Assembly (NCBI GenBank): GCA_030581615.1 | Contig: JAKTTT010000019.1 | Span: 248,001 to 312,000 of the forward strand | DNA from: Alloascoidea africana | Lineage: Eukaryota > Ascomycota > Alloascoideomycetes > Alloascoideales > Alloascoideaceae | Length of the DNA stretch: 64,000 nt | Direction of reading: 5' to 3' | Part shown: positions 31,304 to 41,932 of the stretch, piece after piece | Layout of the letters: each line of letters starts with the position of its first letter | How positions within the stretch are numbered: position 1 is the stretch's first letter | Notes under the pieces: generated by a model | The model's database searches: none | What the model saw: only the letters and a program-made list of their open reading frames with translations | Told to the model about the DNA's origin: nothing | Translations under genes and position numbers: made by a program

Positions 31304-32984
31304 AAAGTATTGTTGAGACTTTTTGTTGCAAAAACACTAATAGTTGATTTGTTTATCTTTTAATGAGAAGTTGCGTTGAATCACATCTACATGCTATGTG
31401 CTAGCCTCTGTTATTCGATCAAGGACTAAACAATTCTCACAGAAAGCAAAAACGTATGCTCTTACAAATTGTATTTGCTTTTTTCAATCACCCTATAAAG
31501 ACATAACCTGCTACCGCGTACCTGCTTAATTATAGGGAAATGGTGTCACTTTGGGAGCTCAAGAACAGGCGTGAAGGTTAATCAATTCCTCACATCACAC
31601 AATAACAGGTCTGCTATTTATGACCCGAACACTTCCCACAATTGCAGATAATGGTTAGCATCCCATCTTTGTACCGGCTCAAACTCCCAGGTTTTTGAAG
31701 TTTCTCATAAGTGATTCGAAACGGCCTCTAATTTTGCGATCGTCTTCTCGGCAACCAGAGCTCTAGATAATGGTATAATCATCAGTTCTGGGAAATGCAA
31801 TCTGGCCTAGCGCTTAGTCTATCCTTAGTGATATCAAATCTAGAAGGACTTGGTCAAGCGACCCTTGATTCTGACGGAAAACAGGCCTGATTGGCATCCT
31901 TTATATTCCAAACCTTGACATTTTGCCCGTCCTTCATGGGGATTTGCAAACCTAATTCAAATGTTGTCGATGTTCATAATCCCGAAATGCCAATGGATCA
32001 TTGCAAAAAGGATCAAATCAGCATCTAGAAAAATATGCTTTATATCTTCTTAATTGTTTTTTCATCCTTTTCAGGTCCAATCCAGTTCCTTTGTTAGTGA
32101 CACGCTGTCTTCTCTCTCAAGTTAACTGCCTTGGTGACTTTCCGTTTGGTTAAAGATATAGCTGAGACAATAGTTTTGAGTTGACTATTGAAATATTAGG
32201 GTACACTGTAGTCTCTGGATTGGCTTCGCTTACCCAGCGTAGATAACTCTTCATGTAACACTCTACTTAGAAGTTGAAGAAACATACTGTACACTGTTTA
32301 ATGGTAATGATTTATGTGGACTTCATTTCCAGTTCTCTTATGATTCCACCAAGAGTACACATATTTGCCTGAAAAACTGGCCTCTTTTGAGATATTCTCA
32401 TGTCTGGGAAACTGTTGCTCCTTATCTAAGCCCACTCAGCCAGTCTTTGTTGTAAACTTGGTAGTTTTATTAAAAGAGCTTCATGTTTCTCACATTCCCG
32501 TAGCAATTTGCCCATTTCATCTGATCCGAAACTCAACAATCCAACAAACATTCCAAGATTGTTGATTTTGTGCCACCTCTTTTGTGCCACCTCTTTTGTG
32601 CCGTCTGGTCAGTATAATAATGGCGGAAGAGATCAACTGTAATGATGCCTGAAGTTCTTTTACTTCCATGGAATTGCTGTAAGTAGTAATACGGAAACTC
32701 CAAAATAAGAATGGATAAATTTTGAGGGCATTTTATTAGAGGTAGCGATAGTATATATATCAAATCACATATTGTGTCCCCGTTGACATGTTTCTCAAAA
32801 CATGTACAATTCTAAGCAAAACCAGTAACAAACTAATAAATGACAGTTATATCCTAACAGTATTCTTCAAAAAAAGAAACAAGAACATGAAAATAATTAC
32901 ATCCAACCCATAAAACGTAAATAACATATAAATCCTTATTCAAATAAAAAAATAAAAACCTCCGCATAACAAAAACGATTGAAT
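31304..32984. other. Convergent spacer RTT102 / GYP8-like
   Basis: 1.7 kb without a supported gene, unusually long for a convergent yeast intergenic region. It contains a short TTTTGTGCCACCTC tandem near 32567-32601. Open frames are short and unconserved. Confidence 0.4.
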
Positions 32985-34793
32985 CTACGAGCCAATTCTT
33001 CGACTCCAATAGTTTTTAATCTCGTTAAAAGCTGCTGTGCTCTGCCTGTCAATGCTGTCACCATTAATGCCCAAAACACCTAGCAATCCTCTTCCGTACT
33101 GCTTCCCCTGTGATACAAACCGAAGGGTATAGCCAAGCAAAGGATAAGGATAATCTGTTCCGTTTGTGGAGCTGCGCAGATATAAGCCAGCAATAACTCC
33201 TATCAGGCCACATGCAATTGCCAATTTCGTAGATCCAGACAAGTGGATAAGCGATTTTGACACGCTAGTTGAAGATGTCTTTCCACTTTGTTTCGTTGTA
33301 AGAATCTGCTTAGCCAATCTAATAATGAATGGCTGACGTTGTAGCTCTTTTTCCTCTTGCAACTTCTTTCTCCTCAAACTCTCTTCTTTAAACCGCTTCA
33401 AAGCTCGCTCATTTTCTAATTTTCGTTTTGCCTCTTCTATACGTGCTCTTTCAACAACTTCTTCGATTTGCTTTTCCAGAAGATCATGAGTAGAGTAATC
33501 TGATAAATCGTCGTTATCGCTATGGAGAGTCGCAGTCGACTCGCCCATGTTACTGCCCTCTCCAATAGAGTCTAAAGAGCTAACAGTGCATTTTTCATTC
33601 AAATCATAATAGCTATCCTCTCCTAGAACTGTTTGAGACTCAAATAATCGGTCTTCATCGGGTCTTTTCGCATACAAGATATCAGGACCTGCAGTTGTTT
33701 TCAGTACCGAGTATTCTGATATATTTTCCCATGCTTCAGCAGCTGCAGTTGGGGGGTATGACTTCATCAACATATTAGCTTTATTGATGATGCTGAACAC
33801 AGTGAGGGAGGATAAAGGACTTGGTAAGCTCGAAAGGAGTGAATGAATTACATCATGGTCGGTTGTGTCCAAGTCCAAAAGCTCTGTTTTGCGTTGTAGA
33901 ATAATAGCCAAGTAAAGATATACAGGCGTAATCATCGTTCCAGAAGCAAAAATGAAATCAAAAATTATGCAAATGTCAGAGAAATTGTGGATGTCATGGC
34001 AAAACATTGTAAGTATTGAAGATAAAGCATAAAACGGTTGGATATCTTGTAACAAGCTTCCACACTCTGAATCTATCTCTGTCAACAAGGGCGGAATCAG
34101 CTTGAGGTGATCTATTGAAGGCGCAATGTTTGGAAGCATAAAATCACGAAGGTAGTTCATTGTCACATGCTCAACTACAGTCAAGGTCTGTTGGCCAGGA
34201 CCAAATATGAGGTATATCGCCTGGCAAATATCATGATATCCCTGATAGTAAGATAGCTGGGGGTTCTTTCGAAGCACATTTACTATGATTTTGTAAAGTT
34301 GATCTTTTCTCTTTGAAATGCTATCGGTCGACTCCTTTGGGTAAAATACAAATGCCCTTTCAACGTCCAACCGCACCTGCGCCTCGTCTTTGTGGGGTTC
34401 CAGATTCTCAAATAGTTCCACTTCGTCCATTTCAGAATTATATTTGTCGTTGTTCTGTTCCTTAATGGTCGATACGGTATCGTAACCCTCTATAGTGCCA
34501 ATGCTATCCCCGCTGGCTGTGGTATCGTTCATCAGTGTTTTTCGACTACCCGAAATGCTTTCCAGACCTAGCAATATAGGCCATATCTCCCTTCTAAACT
34601 CAGTGTTCATCAGACCCTCTCTCGAAATAGCCAGAGCTTTCAGCAAAGAAAGGTCTTGTAGTGACAAAGCAGTGACGATGCTGCTTCTTTTGAGTTGTCG
34701 TTTGTCATCGGTTAGTGGATGGTCCGTAAACACAGACTTTCCAATATCCCTCAATTCCATTTCAATCCATCCATTCACTATCGTTGCTGTCAT
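32985..34793 (-). CDS. GYP8: TBC-domain Rab GAP, Gyp8/TBC1D20 type, with C-terminal membrane anchor
   Basis: 602 residues from ATG at 34793, single exon. The TBC domain spans roughly residues 60-330. The arginine finger is in RLDVERAF (Arg146) and the glutamine finger in SYYQGYHDIC (Gln184), so both catalytic residues are present. YYQGYHDICQAIYLIFG and the C-terminal hydrophobic segment (IACGLIGVIAGLYL, near 540) are typical of Gyp8/TBC1D20, ER-anchored GAPs for Ypt1/Rab1 that act at the ER-Golgi step. An acidic linker and a charged coiled coil (RARIEEAKRKLENERALKRF) lie between the TBC domain and the anchor. Length is a little above S. cerevisiae Gyp8 (497). Confident family call; Rab substrate inferred. 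Confidence 0.85.
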   Translation of the reverse strand: MTATIVNGWIEMELRDIGKSVFTDHPLTDDKRQLKRSSIVTALSLQDLSLLKALAISREGLMNTEFRREIWPILLGLESISGSRKTLMNDTTASGDSIGTIEGYDTVSTIKEQNNDKYNSEMDEVELFENLEPHKDEAQVRLDVERAFVFYPKESTDSISKRKDQLYKIIVNVLRKNPQLSYYQGYHDICQAIYLIFGPGQQTLTVVEHVTMNYLRDFMLPNIAPSIDHLKLIPPLLTEIDSECGSLLQDIQPFYALSSILTMFCHDIHNFSDICIIFDFIFASGTMITPVYLYLAIILQRKTELLDLDTTDHDVIHSLLSSLPSPLSSLTVFSIINKANMLMKSYPPTAAAEAWENISEYSVLKTTAGPDILYAKRPDEDRLFESQTVLGEDSYYDLNEKCTVSSLDSIGEGSNMGESTATLHSDNDDLSDYSTHDLLEKQIEEVVERARIEEAKRKLENERALKRFKEESLRRKKLQEEKELQRQPFIIRLAKQILTTKQSGKTSSTSVSKSLIHLSGSTKLAIACGLIGVIAGLYLRSSTNGTDYPYPLLGYTLRFVSQGKQYGRGLLGVLGINGDSIDRQSTAAFNEIKNYWSRRIGS

Positions 34794-35417
34794 CTCGAAT
34801 TCTCGCTAAGTGTGAATAAGAATGGCGATAGTGTGTGAGCAACTTGACAGGAGATCGTGCTGGAGGCAAAACCCGCAGTCAGGTCAAGCCAAAGGGCGGG
34901 TAAGCACATCAAGCTTATCATGTCGAACTTTCTTATCTTTGATGGAAGCTACTCTAAGGATATGAATTGCTTTCCATGATCTCTGCGTTACAAATCTACA
35001 CAAAAGATGGCTTGATTGGGCAGCCTCTGACGCTGGTTTTGAAATCATAGGTCTTTTCCGCCTGTTTTGTCTCTGGTTTTTTTGAAATCAAGGGGTTCCA
35101 GGGGCCAACAACCTGAAGGAAGCTTGAGTCTTAGATAATAGATGAAAGAGTCGTTCTTTAGAAAACAACAGTATAGTACAAAGGTAAATAATGAATGTGT
35201 CGTAAATAGTGAAAAGAGCGCCAACAAAAGTTGCACCTACTTTTCTCCTAAAACCTGTAGTTCGGGGAGCAACAAAGAGAAAACCTTATAATCCCTGAGT
35301 TTGTTCTTTAATAGTTAAGAAATAGACAAAACTTTTTACTTACTACAACCCACAGCAATAGTATTCTTCATCAAGAATCTTCAGAGCTCTTTTTATTACA
35401 CATTAACGACTGTTCAT
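34794..35417. other. Divergent promoter region, GYP8-like / unknown gene
   Basis: 624 bp between divergent genes; no gene and no strong motif seen. Confidence 0.5.
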
Positions 35418-36071
35418 ATGGAAGCCCCTCAAGATTTGGTGAAAAGAGCGAATGAGAAAGATACGGTAAAAAATGAATCTGGTTCTTCATCGAAGAACAA
35501 TAAAAGTCCACTGAGACTTCGCTTTCGTAAGTTTTTATATTCAGAGTACAAAGCAAATGAACAAGCTGAACAATCTAAGGAAAACTGTGAACCCACTTCA
35601 AATGAAGGCTCCGATAAATCATCCTCTACCTCCTCCTCCAAATCTAGTGCAAAGAGCTCGAGTAGCTTATCGCAAGATGCTGAGGGTACAATATCACCTT
35701 TAACTTCAACTTCAATTTCCTCGACTCCACAAAACCCTACAGCTGCTATGACAAATGCAGATAATTCCGAAGTCCCAACTATTTCTGAGCAAAGTCTCTG
35801 GGGCCATCGACGTGCAAGCATTCCCACGTATGACCTCAACAGTTTGGAGAGTGGGGAAGAAAAAGACAATGACTTTAGCAATGATCAAGAAATAAGAGAG
35901 TGGCGTGAAATGGTTGACCAATGTACGGACAAGTGTTTTAAAAATCGATTGCAAACTGATCGCATTATATTTGGAAAAAGTGATGAATGCTCGCCAACAT
36001 CAGCTAAGATCACTCTCAAACGTATTGTGAGCTATGATAGCATTCCAAAAACGAATTCGGATCCCCAGTAA
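35418..36071 (+). CDS. Ser/Asn-rich protein of unknown function
   Basis: 217 residues from ATG at 35418. I do not recognise it. The N-terminus is basic (PLRLRFRKFLYSEYKANEQA), followed by a Ser-rich stretch (SSSTSSSKSSAKSSSSLS) and a probable ordered C-terminal part containing GHRRASIPTYDLNSLESGEE, REWREMVDQCTDKCFKNRLQ and RIVSYDSIP. RRAS is a good PKA-type site. No membrane segment or known domain is seen. A real gene is likely from length, ATG context and absence of repeats, but function is unknown. Confidence 0.6.
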   Translation: MEAPQDLVKRANEKDTVKNESGSSSKNNKSPLRLRFRKFLYSEYKANEQAEQSKENCEPTSNEGSDKSSSTSSSKSSAKSSSSLSQDAEGTISPLTSTSISSTPQNPTAAMTNADNSEVPTISEQSLWGHRRASIPTYDLNSLESGEEKDNDFSNDQEIREWREMVDQCTDKCFKNRLQTDRIIFGKSDECSPTSAKITLKRIVSYDSIPKTNSDPQ

Positions 36072-38358
36072 AGCTTTGAACATCAAATGCTTTCTAACTA
36101 TCAAATTCATGATTCAGGTTTTTTATGAAACTTGAATGGTTCTAATCTTGCATTGGTTTAACAAAACCTTTTTCTCGTATCTCAAAGGCAATCATATTCT
36201 ATTTAAATCAAAGCTTTTAAGAGTATCAAGTTGAGATTCGAACAGCCAATGACACCCAATTCTATTAGCTCAGTTTAGGATTAACTCATCATACCAGAGA
36301 CGATCATGCCGACAAAAGTAACAATTGAAGCAAAAACTAATTATCACACCGTCTCTTCGCAGACACATTAACGGGCCACAATCATCATAAATTGTAAACC
36401 TGAAAATAATCGCCAAGAAAAGCATTCAAGTATTTCGCATACAGATGATATGCAGAAAGGATGTAGAAAGCGGTTTAAACTACAGGTGTCTTGTCTTAGA
36501 AAAAGAAAAAGCCACAATGAAAAGAACTTGTATTTCGAAAATGCAGAATTAAGATTTTTTAATTATTTAATGCGTTCCTGTCCGCGATAATCATGTCTTG
36601 CCAGTGTTTCTGATTAATACAATAATGACAATCCAGTCGGGAAAAATGTCACAAATAGATTTCATAATCATGCGATTTTTGCGAATGGCTATACAATTCC
36701 CTTTAAAGAACAAAGGATATTGGTCTTCTCATTAATTGATGTACACAAAACTGCCGTTAATTACATGGAAAGATTGTAGTTTGGTAACCAATATGTGGGC
36801 CCTCCCAGGCACATTGAATGGCGAAAAAAATAGAAAAGTAGAGAGTATTCCCGTGACGGACAGGACATTTACATTTAAAAGGCTCAAGTTAAAGTTCCTA
36901 ATCTTCACCCAATTCTCGTCGGTCAAGAACACCCAAAGAAAAATTTTGTACTATAACTGAGTAAGGGTTTTGACATTTTTACACTTGATCAAGATACACC
37001 TATGACAATGGTATCAATTACAAGCTCCGCGTCCGTCGAGGCAACATTTCTTTTGTTGGGGAGTTTGACTATTTTTCCAGTGGAAAAGTCTGCTTAAGGA
37101 TGGCCTCCCTCAAGAGCCAAGAAGCGAGGAGAGTAAGACAATGGAGAATAAAATTGTGCGTTTCGTGCGCATGTCCGCGACTGGGCCTCCTGGACACTAT
37201 GTGAGCTATTTGAAATGAGTGTTATCTTCTTTTCAAGGCACTTTTTCATGGTAGTAATGATATTTTGTAAGCGTTATAGCCGAGATACCAAAGTCTCTTC
37301 CGTTCATCTTACGGAAACCACCGATGGAAGTAAGCATCTTATCAAAGTTACAGTGCGGCACACTTCAAAGTCGTTCAGAGGGGCATAGAAGATTTTCTGC
37401 ACATTATATCTGATATTATAGCCAAGCCTTCGAATCGTTAATAAAAGGAAAAATATGTAGAAAAGCTAGAATGAGGATGGAGAGCTGGAAAAAATGTGCT
37501 GCTTCGCGCATATCTTCTTTTAAATATGGAACAACACAACTCTACATGGTTAATAACACGACTGAAGAGCATTCACTTCAAAGAACCAAAGCCCAAGAAA
37601 GTCCTCGATCCCCAGCGGTTGAGATCGATCCATCTAGAAAATCTTGATAATGCAGGAAGTTCAAGGTTGTCATGATTATGATTATGTGCCTTGGGCTTAG
37701 CTTTTGTGGGCTGCATATCGCAAAGTAAGCTTAACCCCTGGAAAAAGAACAGTATAATTAGCAGTAGACACAGCAAACCTGGAGTTTTGATACAATACGT
37801 CACTAGCCACCAAAGTCTTGTCTCTAGGGACATAAAGAGGCCTTCAAGAATGGTCAAAAGAGCTCTGAGTAATTAATCTATATGGATTACAGAGATCAGA
37901 CATTAAGCATGGGATGAAAAATCGAGAACGACCGTTTCACTGTTTAACCAATAAAACCAATAAAGCAAATTGAAGCTGGTTTAGCTTTAGCCTTAATTTG
38001 CATTTGACATAGAGACTTGGCGGTCGACATGATGATTGTATTCTTAATCCATGGATACAATTTTGCGGCGGCAAAGCCCCGAGATTTTCTGGAGAATATA
38101 TAGGATTACCAGTCTCTCGTTTCCTGGTACCTTTTCTCTTCTTTGATACCCCCCTCCTTAGTAACCAAGACATCACAAAGACCGGCTAATTGGTGAGTCA
38201 AGAGCTTTGGGATTAGTTTTTTATCTGAAAGCTAATCACTGATCTATTGAACCAAGCTTTGATGGGTCAAAAATTTCAACACGCCCTAGTTTCAATTACC
38301 CAGGAAGTGTTCAAATAAAATCTCCGTCTGCGTTAGTTCCAGAGTACATCTCTAGAAC
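36072..38358. other. Gene-poor region before amino-acid permease
   Basis: 2.3 kb without a confident gene. The only protein-like frame is the small minus-strand one at 37573-37833, listed separately. The 500 bp before 38359 should be the permease promoter. Confidence 0.4.
37573..37833 (-). CDS. Tentative 86-residue single-pass membrane protein
   Basis: ATG at 37833. It has a hydrophobic stretch GLLCLLLIILFFFQGLSLLC followed by a basic, His/Asn-containing tail (KAKPKAHNHNHDN). This could encode a small membrane or secreted protein, or be chance. No family is recognised and there is no supporting context. Confidence 0.2.
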   Translation of the reverse strand: MSLETRLWWLVTYCIKTPGLLCLLLIILFFFQGLSLLCDMQPTKAKPKAHNHNHDNLELPALSRFSRWIDLNRWGSRTFLGFGSLK

Positions 38359-40152
38359 ATGGGCTACGCTTTCAACCACCGATTTGAGTTGAATTCTCGA
38401 GAAACTAATAGCACAGAGTTGAATTCAGTTACAAACGGGGACTTGGAAAGCCGATATATTGAGGAGTTTAACAATGTTAATAAACGTGGATTCAGACCAG
38501 CGGAGATTTGGAAAGAATTCAAAGATGGGTTCAAAAAAATGGAAGTGGAGGAGCCAGATCCAAGTCTGAGCTTTGCAGAGAGAACACTATTGTCCGCAAC
38601 CAACCTGCCTTTAGCACGCAAACTAAAAGGGAGACATATCCAGATGATTGCAATTGGTGCATCCGTTGGATCAGGGCTCTTCATCAGCTCAGGTCAGGCA
38701 CTTCTCGCTGCTGGACCAGCTTCATTGCTGATTGGCTACTTCATTGTTGGTTCAATGATGTTTTGTGTTGTCAATGCTTTGGGAGAGCTCTGTGTCGCAT
38801 TTCCAGTTGCCGGAGCCTACTCCACATTCTCAACGAGATTCCTAGACCCCTCATGGGGCTTTGCAATGGGTTGGAATTATGCTTTGGGGTGGCTTGTGAT
38901 ATTACCGATGGAACTCGTTGGCGGTGCAATATGTCTAACTTATTGGGAAAGTAATACAAGTCCCGTTGCGTTTGTATCCATATTTTACATTTTTATTATC
39001 GTGATAAATCTTTTTGGAGTATCCGCATATGGAGAAGCCGAGTTTCTCTTTTCCTTGGTTAAACTTATTACTGTTGTCTTCTTTGTTATTCTAGGAATCG
39101 TGATAATCTGTGGAGGCGGGCCGAAAGGTGGATATATTGGAGGCAAGTATTGGCACGACCCGGGTGCATTTGAGAATGGATTCAAGGGACAATGTTCCGT
39201 ATTCCTCATTGCGGTATTGTCTTTTGCAGGAACAGAAATTGTGGGGTTGGCTTCAGCTGAGACAGGCAACCCACGAAAGCACCTACCAAGGGCCACAAAA
39301 CAAGTGTTTTGGCGGATTACAATATTTTACCTGGTCTCTCTCACAATAGTTGGACTCATAGTGCCTCATAACGATAAAAGACTGGGAGATGGTAATTCAA
39401 GATGGGACATAAAAGCAAGTCCCTTTGTAATTGGAATAAAAAACGCAGGAATCTCAGGACTCCCATCTGTGATGAATGTGGCAATTATCATAGCAGTACT
39501 CTCTGTGGCCAACTCTGCTGTGTTTGCCGGGTCAAGAACAATATCAGCGTTGGGTGCGCTTGGACAGGCTCCACACATCTTTGCGTATGTGGATAGAGAA
39601 GGTCGTCCTATATTCGCAGTAGCCTTCCACCTAGCGTTTGGAGCTCTTTGCTTTATCTCAGCCTCCCCTCATCGTGTTGAAATCTTTGGGTGGTTATTGT
39701 CCTTTGCAGCTCTTTCACTACTCTTTACTTGGAGTAGCGTGAGCCTTGCACATATTAGATTTCGGTATGTTCTCGATAACGCCGGGAGAGGAATTGATGA
39801 ATTGGCATTTGTCTCCAAAGTTGGAATTCCTGGCTCCTTGTACACAGTGATTGTCAACTTTTTAATCTTGGTTGGGGAGTTTTGGGTCGCCTTGTACCCT
39901 ATCGGAGAAAAAGGGCCCAACGCTAAGAGTTTTCTCCAATCCTACCTGAATCTTCCTTCCATTCTGATTCTATATTTGGGGCATAAACTTTACACAAAAA
40001 ATTGGTCTTGGTATATCAAACAGCATGAAATAGACATTGATTTAGGGAGAAATGAGGCCGATATCGACCTGATGAAGGAAGAGATTGCTGAAGAGTACTT
40101 TTACATCTCTAGGCAGCCATGGTGGTACCGGACCTATAGGTTTTGGTGTTGA
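38359..40152 (+). CDS. Amino-acid permease, fungal YAT/AAP family
   Basis: 597 residues, single exon, ATG at 38359. A cytosolic N-terminus of about 90 residues leads to the family signature LKGRHIQMIAIGASVGSGLF at the start of TM1, with GALG-type and E-containing helices later (SFAGTEIVGLASAETGNPRK, the consensus around TM6). About 12 membrane spans are expected from the hydropathy. This is the APC-superfamily YAT group (Gap1, Agp, Dip5, Hip1 relatives), plasma-membrane proton symporters of amino acids. The C-terminus ends in YISRQPWWYRTYRFWC; many family members end in FWC. Substrate range cannot be assigned. Regulation is probably by nitrogen source and ubiquitination of N-terminal lysines (family knowledge). 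Confidence 0.9.
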   Translation: MGYAFNHRFELNSRETNSTELNSVTNGDLESRYIEEFNNVNKRGFRPAEIWKEFKDGFKKMEVEEPDPSLSFAERTLLSATNLPLARKLKGRHIQMIAIGASVGSGLFISSGQALLAAGPASLLIGYFIVGSMMFCVVNALGELCVAFPVAGAYSTFSTRFLDPSWGFAMGWNYALGWLVILPMELVGGAICLTYWESNTSPVAFVSIFYIFIIVINLFGVSAYGEAEFLFSLVKLITVVFFVILGIVIICGGGPKGGYIGGKYWHDPGAFENGFKGQCSVFLIAVLSFAGTEIVGLASAETGNPRKHLPRATKQVFWRITIFYLVSLTIVGLIVPHNDKRLGDGNSRWDIKASPFVIGIKNAGISGLPSVMNVAIIIAVLSVANSAVFAGSRTISALGALGQAPHIFAYVDREGRPIFAVAFHLAFGALCFISASPHRVEIFGWLLSFAALSLLFTWSSVSLAHIRFRYVLDNAGRGIDELAFVSKVGIPGSLYTVIVNFLILVGEFWVALYPIGEKGPNAKSFLQSYLNLPSILILYLGHKLYTKNWSWYIKQHEIDIDLGRNEADIDLMKEEIAEEYFYISRQPWWYRTYRFWC

Positions 40153-40521
40153 TGATTTTTTATTTGACTTTTCATTAGTAACGGTTGGAGGAAATGATGA
40201 TTTGATTTGCAATGCTTTAATATTGAACTGTAGCTGAAAGATTACGTAGAAGATTCATTTTATTTGCGATAGTAGAGGGCCCAAACTTTCCTATTTTCTA
40301 AGGAACTGTGCAATAGCTTGGCAAACCCTTTTTGAAGCAGGCTCACGACCTCTATAATTCATAAAACCAGAAGATGTTCAAAGCAATGCAGTTTTGGGTT
40401 TATAATACATTATATGCAAAATGTTAGTAGGCGCAATTCTGTAGCTTCATTTAAACATGAGCGAAAAAGAAACGTGTGTGGTGTGAACAATTGCTTCCCC
40501 TTCTGGAAACAAAATGTTAAT
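40153..40521. other. Convergent 3' flanks
   Basis: 369 bp between the ends of the permease and the PCI gene; AT-rich, with no gene. Confidence 0.5.
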
Positions 40522-41805
40522 TCAAACTTGGTCCATCCAATTGTCTTTGTCATTCAGTTTAAACCTTTTTTGAATTACTGTATGAACTGGTGGAAAAGTA
40601 TCATCTTTGCTAAGATTAACCCTTTTTATTCGTGCAAAAACATTTGCCTTCATAAATCCCTGATCAATAAGACTAATGCAGATATTCTCGGCTCCAAATT
40701 CGTCTACAGATATGGGCAATGTGCTGCTGTGGACCGAATGCTCCAAAACCTTCCGAATCTCATCAAAGGATATGTTGTTGCTGGTTTTTGTTCTTTGCAG
40801 CTTTACCAAACAGGAGCGAAAAATGAGAATTGGCGTTCGTGTGAGCAGTAGCAGATAAAGACCACGCTCTTTAAACCAATCGCCTAAATTTGACAAATGT
40901 TGTGTAAACAGGTCGTAGTTTCCCTTCTTGATAGCAAGACAGATAGGCCCATAAATATGTTCAAGATTTGCCTGCTGCAACATGATTCGTGTGGGAAGAA
41001 TCCCAACTAATATGGAGCACGGTATCAAGTACTTTAGAATCATTCTCCGGTTGTTGAAGCTGGAAACCAGACAATTTGTGTATGCCCATCTCAGGTGCCT
41101 GTGAGCATTCGAGACCTGAGTTTTCGAGAGATAGAAGCGACCGAGGTAGAAGCGATATTCCACTTTCTGCGACCGTGGATACTCGCGAAAAGGAAGCTGA
41201 GCTGTGTGCATATTTGCAAAGACATTTGCACAAGATGATGGGCTTCCCATTCTGAAGTAGACCCGACAGAGCATCGCGGCGATATAAAGCAGAATTGCCT
41301 TTCTGCCTGTAATTCCAACTTCTCCCCGTTCCGCGCGCACACTGTTGAAAAGCTTCAGGAGCAATGCAGCCATATGATTTAGCCGTGGCTTGTGCTCTGG
41401 ATCTAGAAGCATATCTATTTCTGTAGCAAGTGGCACTATCTGAGAAGTAACTCTGAAAACAGCCATGGTCAGAATACGCGCGTTCTGGCCCGAAAAAGCA
41501 GTTTGAAGGTCGGAGAAGAACTGTGCCAGCAAATCAAATGAGGCATCTCGATCAGAAGGATCTACTTCCACGCAGAACCGAACGTATGATAAAGCCATAA
41601 CATGAAATGCAGGCGAAAGATCCATCTTCTCAATCATCTGGCTGTAATCAACACCATTGTCAAGAACGTCATTTTGCACGGCGGCCACATGTGGGGCAGT
41701 GACGTCCAGTGACAGCAACGCGCTCAACTCCTCCTGCTGTCGTGGGCTGTTATTACTCTCAGCAAGAGCATTTCTGAGTCTATTGAGATATTCTGCCGTA
41801 GCCAT
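40522..41805 (-). CDS. PCI-domain protein, Csn12/Thp1 (PCID2) family
   Basis: 427 residues from ATG at 41805, single exon. The central and C-terminal parts match the PCID2/Thp1/Csn12 family: YYLGR-like FYLGRFYLSKTQVSNAHRHL, then NNRRMILKYLIPCSILVG (compare human PCID2 NKRMILIYLLPVKMLLG), then WFKERGLYLLLLTRTPILIF and a winged-helix end with NICISLIDQGFMKANVFARI and FPPVHTV (PCID2 NPFPPLSTV). Thp1 belongs to the nuclear TREX-2 mRNA-export complex with Sac3 and Sem1, and Csn12 is a COP9-linked Sem1 partner involved in splicing. Length fits Csn12 (423) slightly better than Thp1 (455). Shares a 127 bp divergent promoter with UPF3, so two mRNA-metabolism genes are arranged head to head. Confidence 0.78.
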   Translation of the reverse strand: MATAEYLNRLRNALAESNNSPRQQEELSALLSLDVTAPHVAAVQNDVLDNGVDYSQMIEKMDLSPAFHVMALSYVRFCVEVDPSDRDASFDLLAQFFSDLQTAFSGQNARILTMAVFRVTSQIVPLATEIDMLLDPEHKPRLNHMAALLLKLFNSVRAERGEVGITGRKAILLYIAAMLCRVYFRMGSPSSCANVFANMHTAQLPFREYPRSQKVEYRFYLGRFYLSKTQVSNAHRHLRWAYTNCLVSSFNNRRMILKYLIPCSILVGILPTRIMLQQANLEHIYGPICLAIKKGNYDLFTQHLSNLGDWFKERGLYLLLLTRTPILIFRSCLVKLQRTKTSNNISFDEIRKVLEHSVHSSTLPISVDEFGAENICISLIDQGFMKANVFARIKRVNLSKDDTFPPVHTVIQKRFKLNDKDNWMDQV

Positions 41806-41932
41806 TTATATTGGTGCAATTCATACTTTTCAAGATTGTGTTCTATGTGTGGTGGGTGTCTGGATGTTTATATGCTTCCCAGATACTCCGTAGTGGCTTA
41901 ATTAGTACTAACGAATCTTCACCAACAAAGTC
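41806..41932. promoter_or_regulatory. 127 bp bidirectional promoter, PCI gene / UPF3
   Basis: Only 127 bp separates the divergent start codons, so regulatory elements and 5' leaders must overlap. No clear TATA box is seen. Confidence 0.6.

Noticed and set aside
36230-36280. tRNA-like fragments (GAGATTCGAAC and TTAGCTCAGTTTAGG)
   Set aside because: The two pieces are on inconsistent strands and do not form paired arms. No tRNA or rRNA gene was recognised anywhere in the window.
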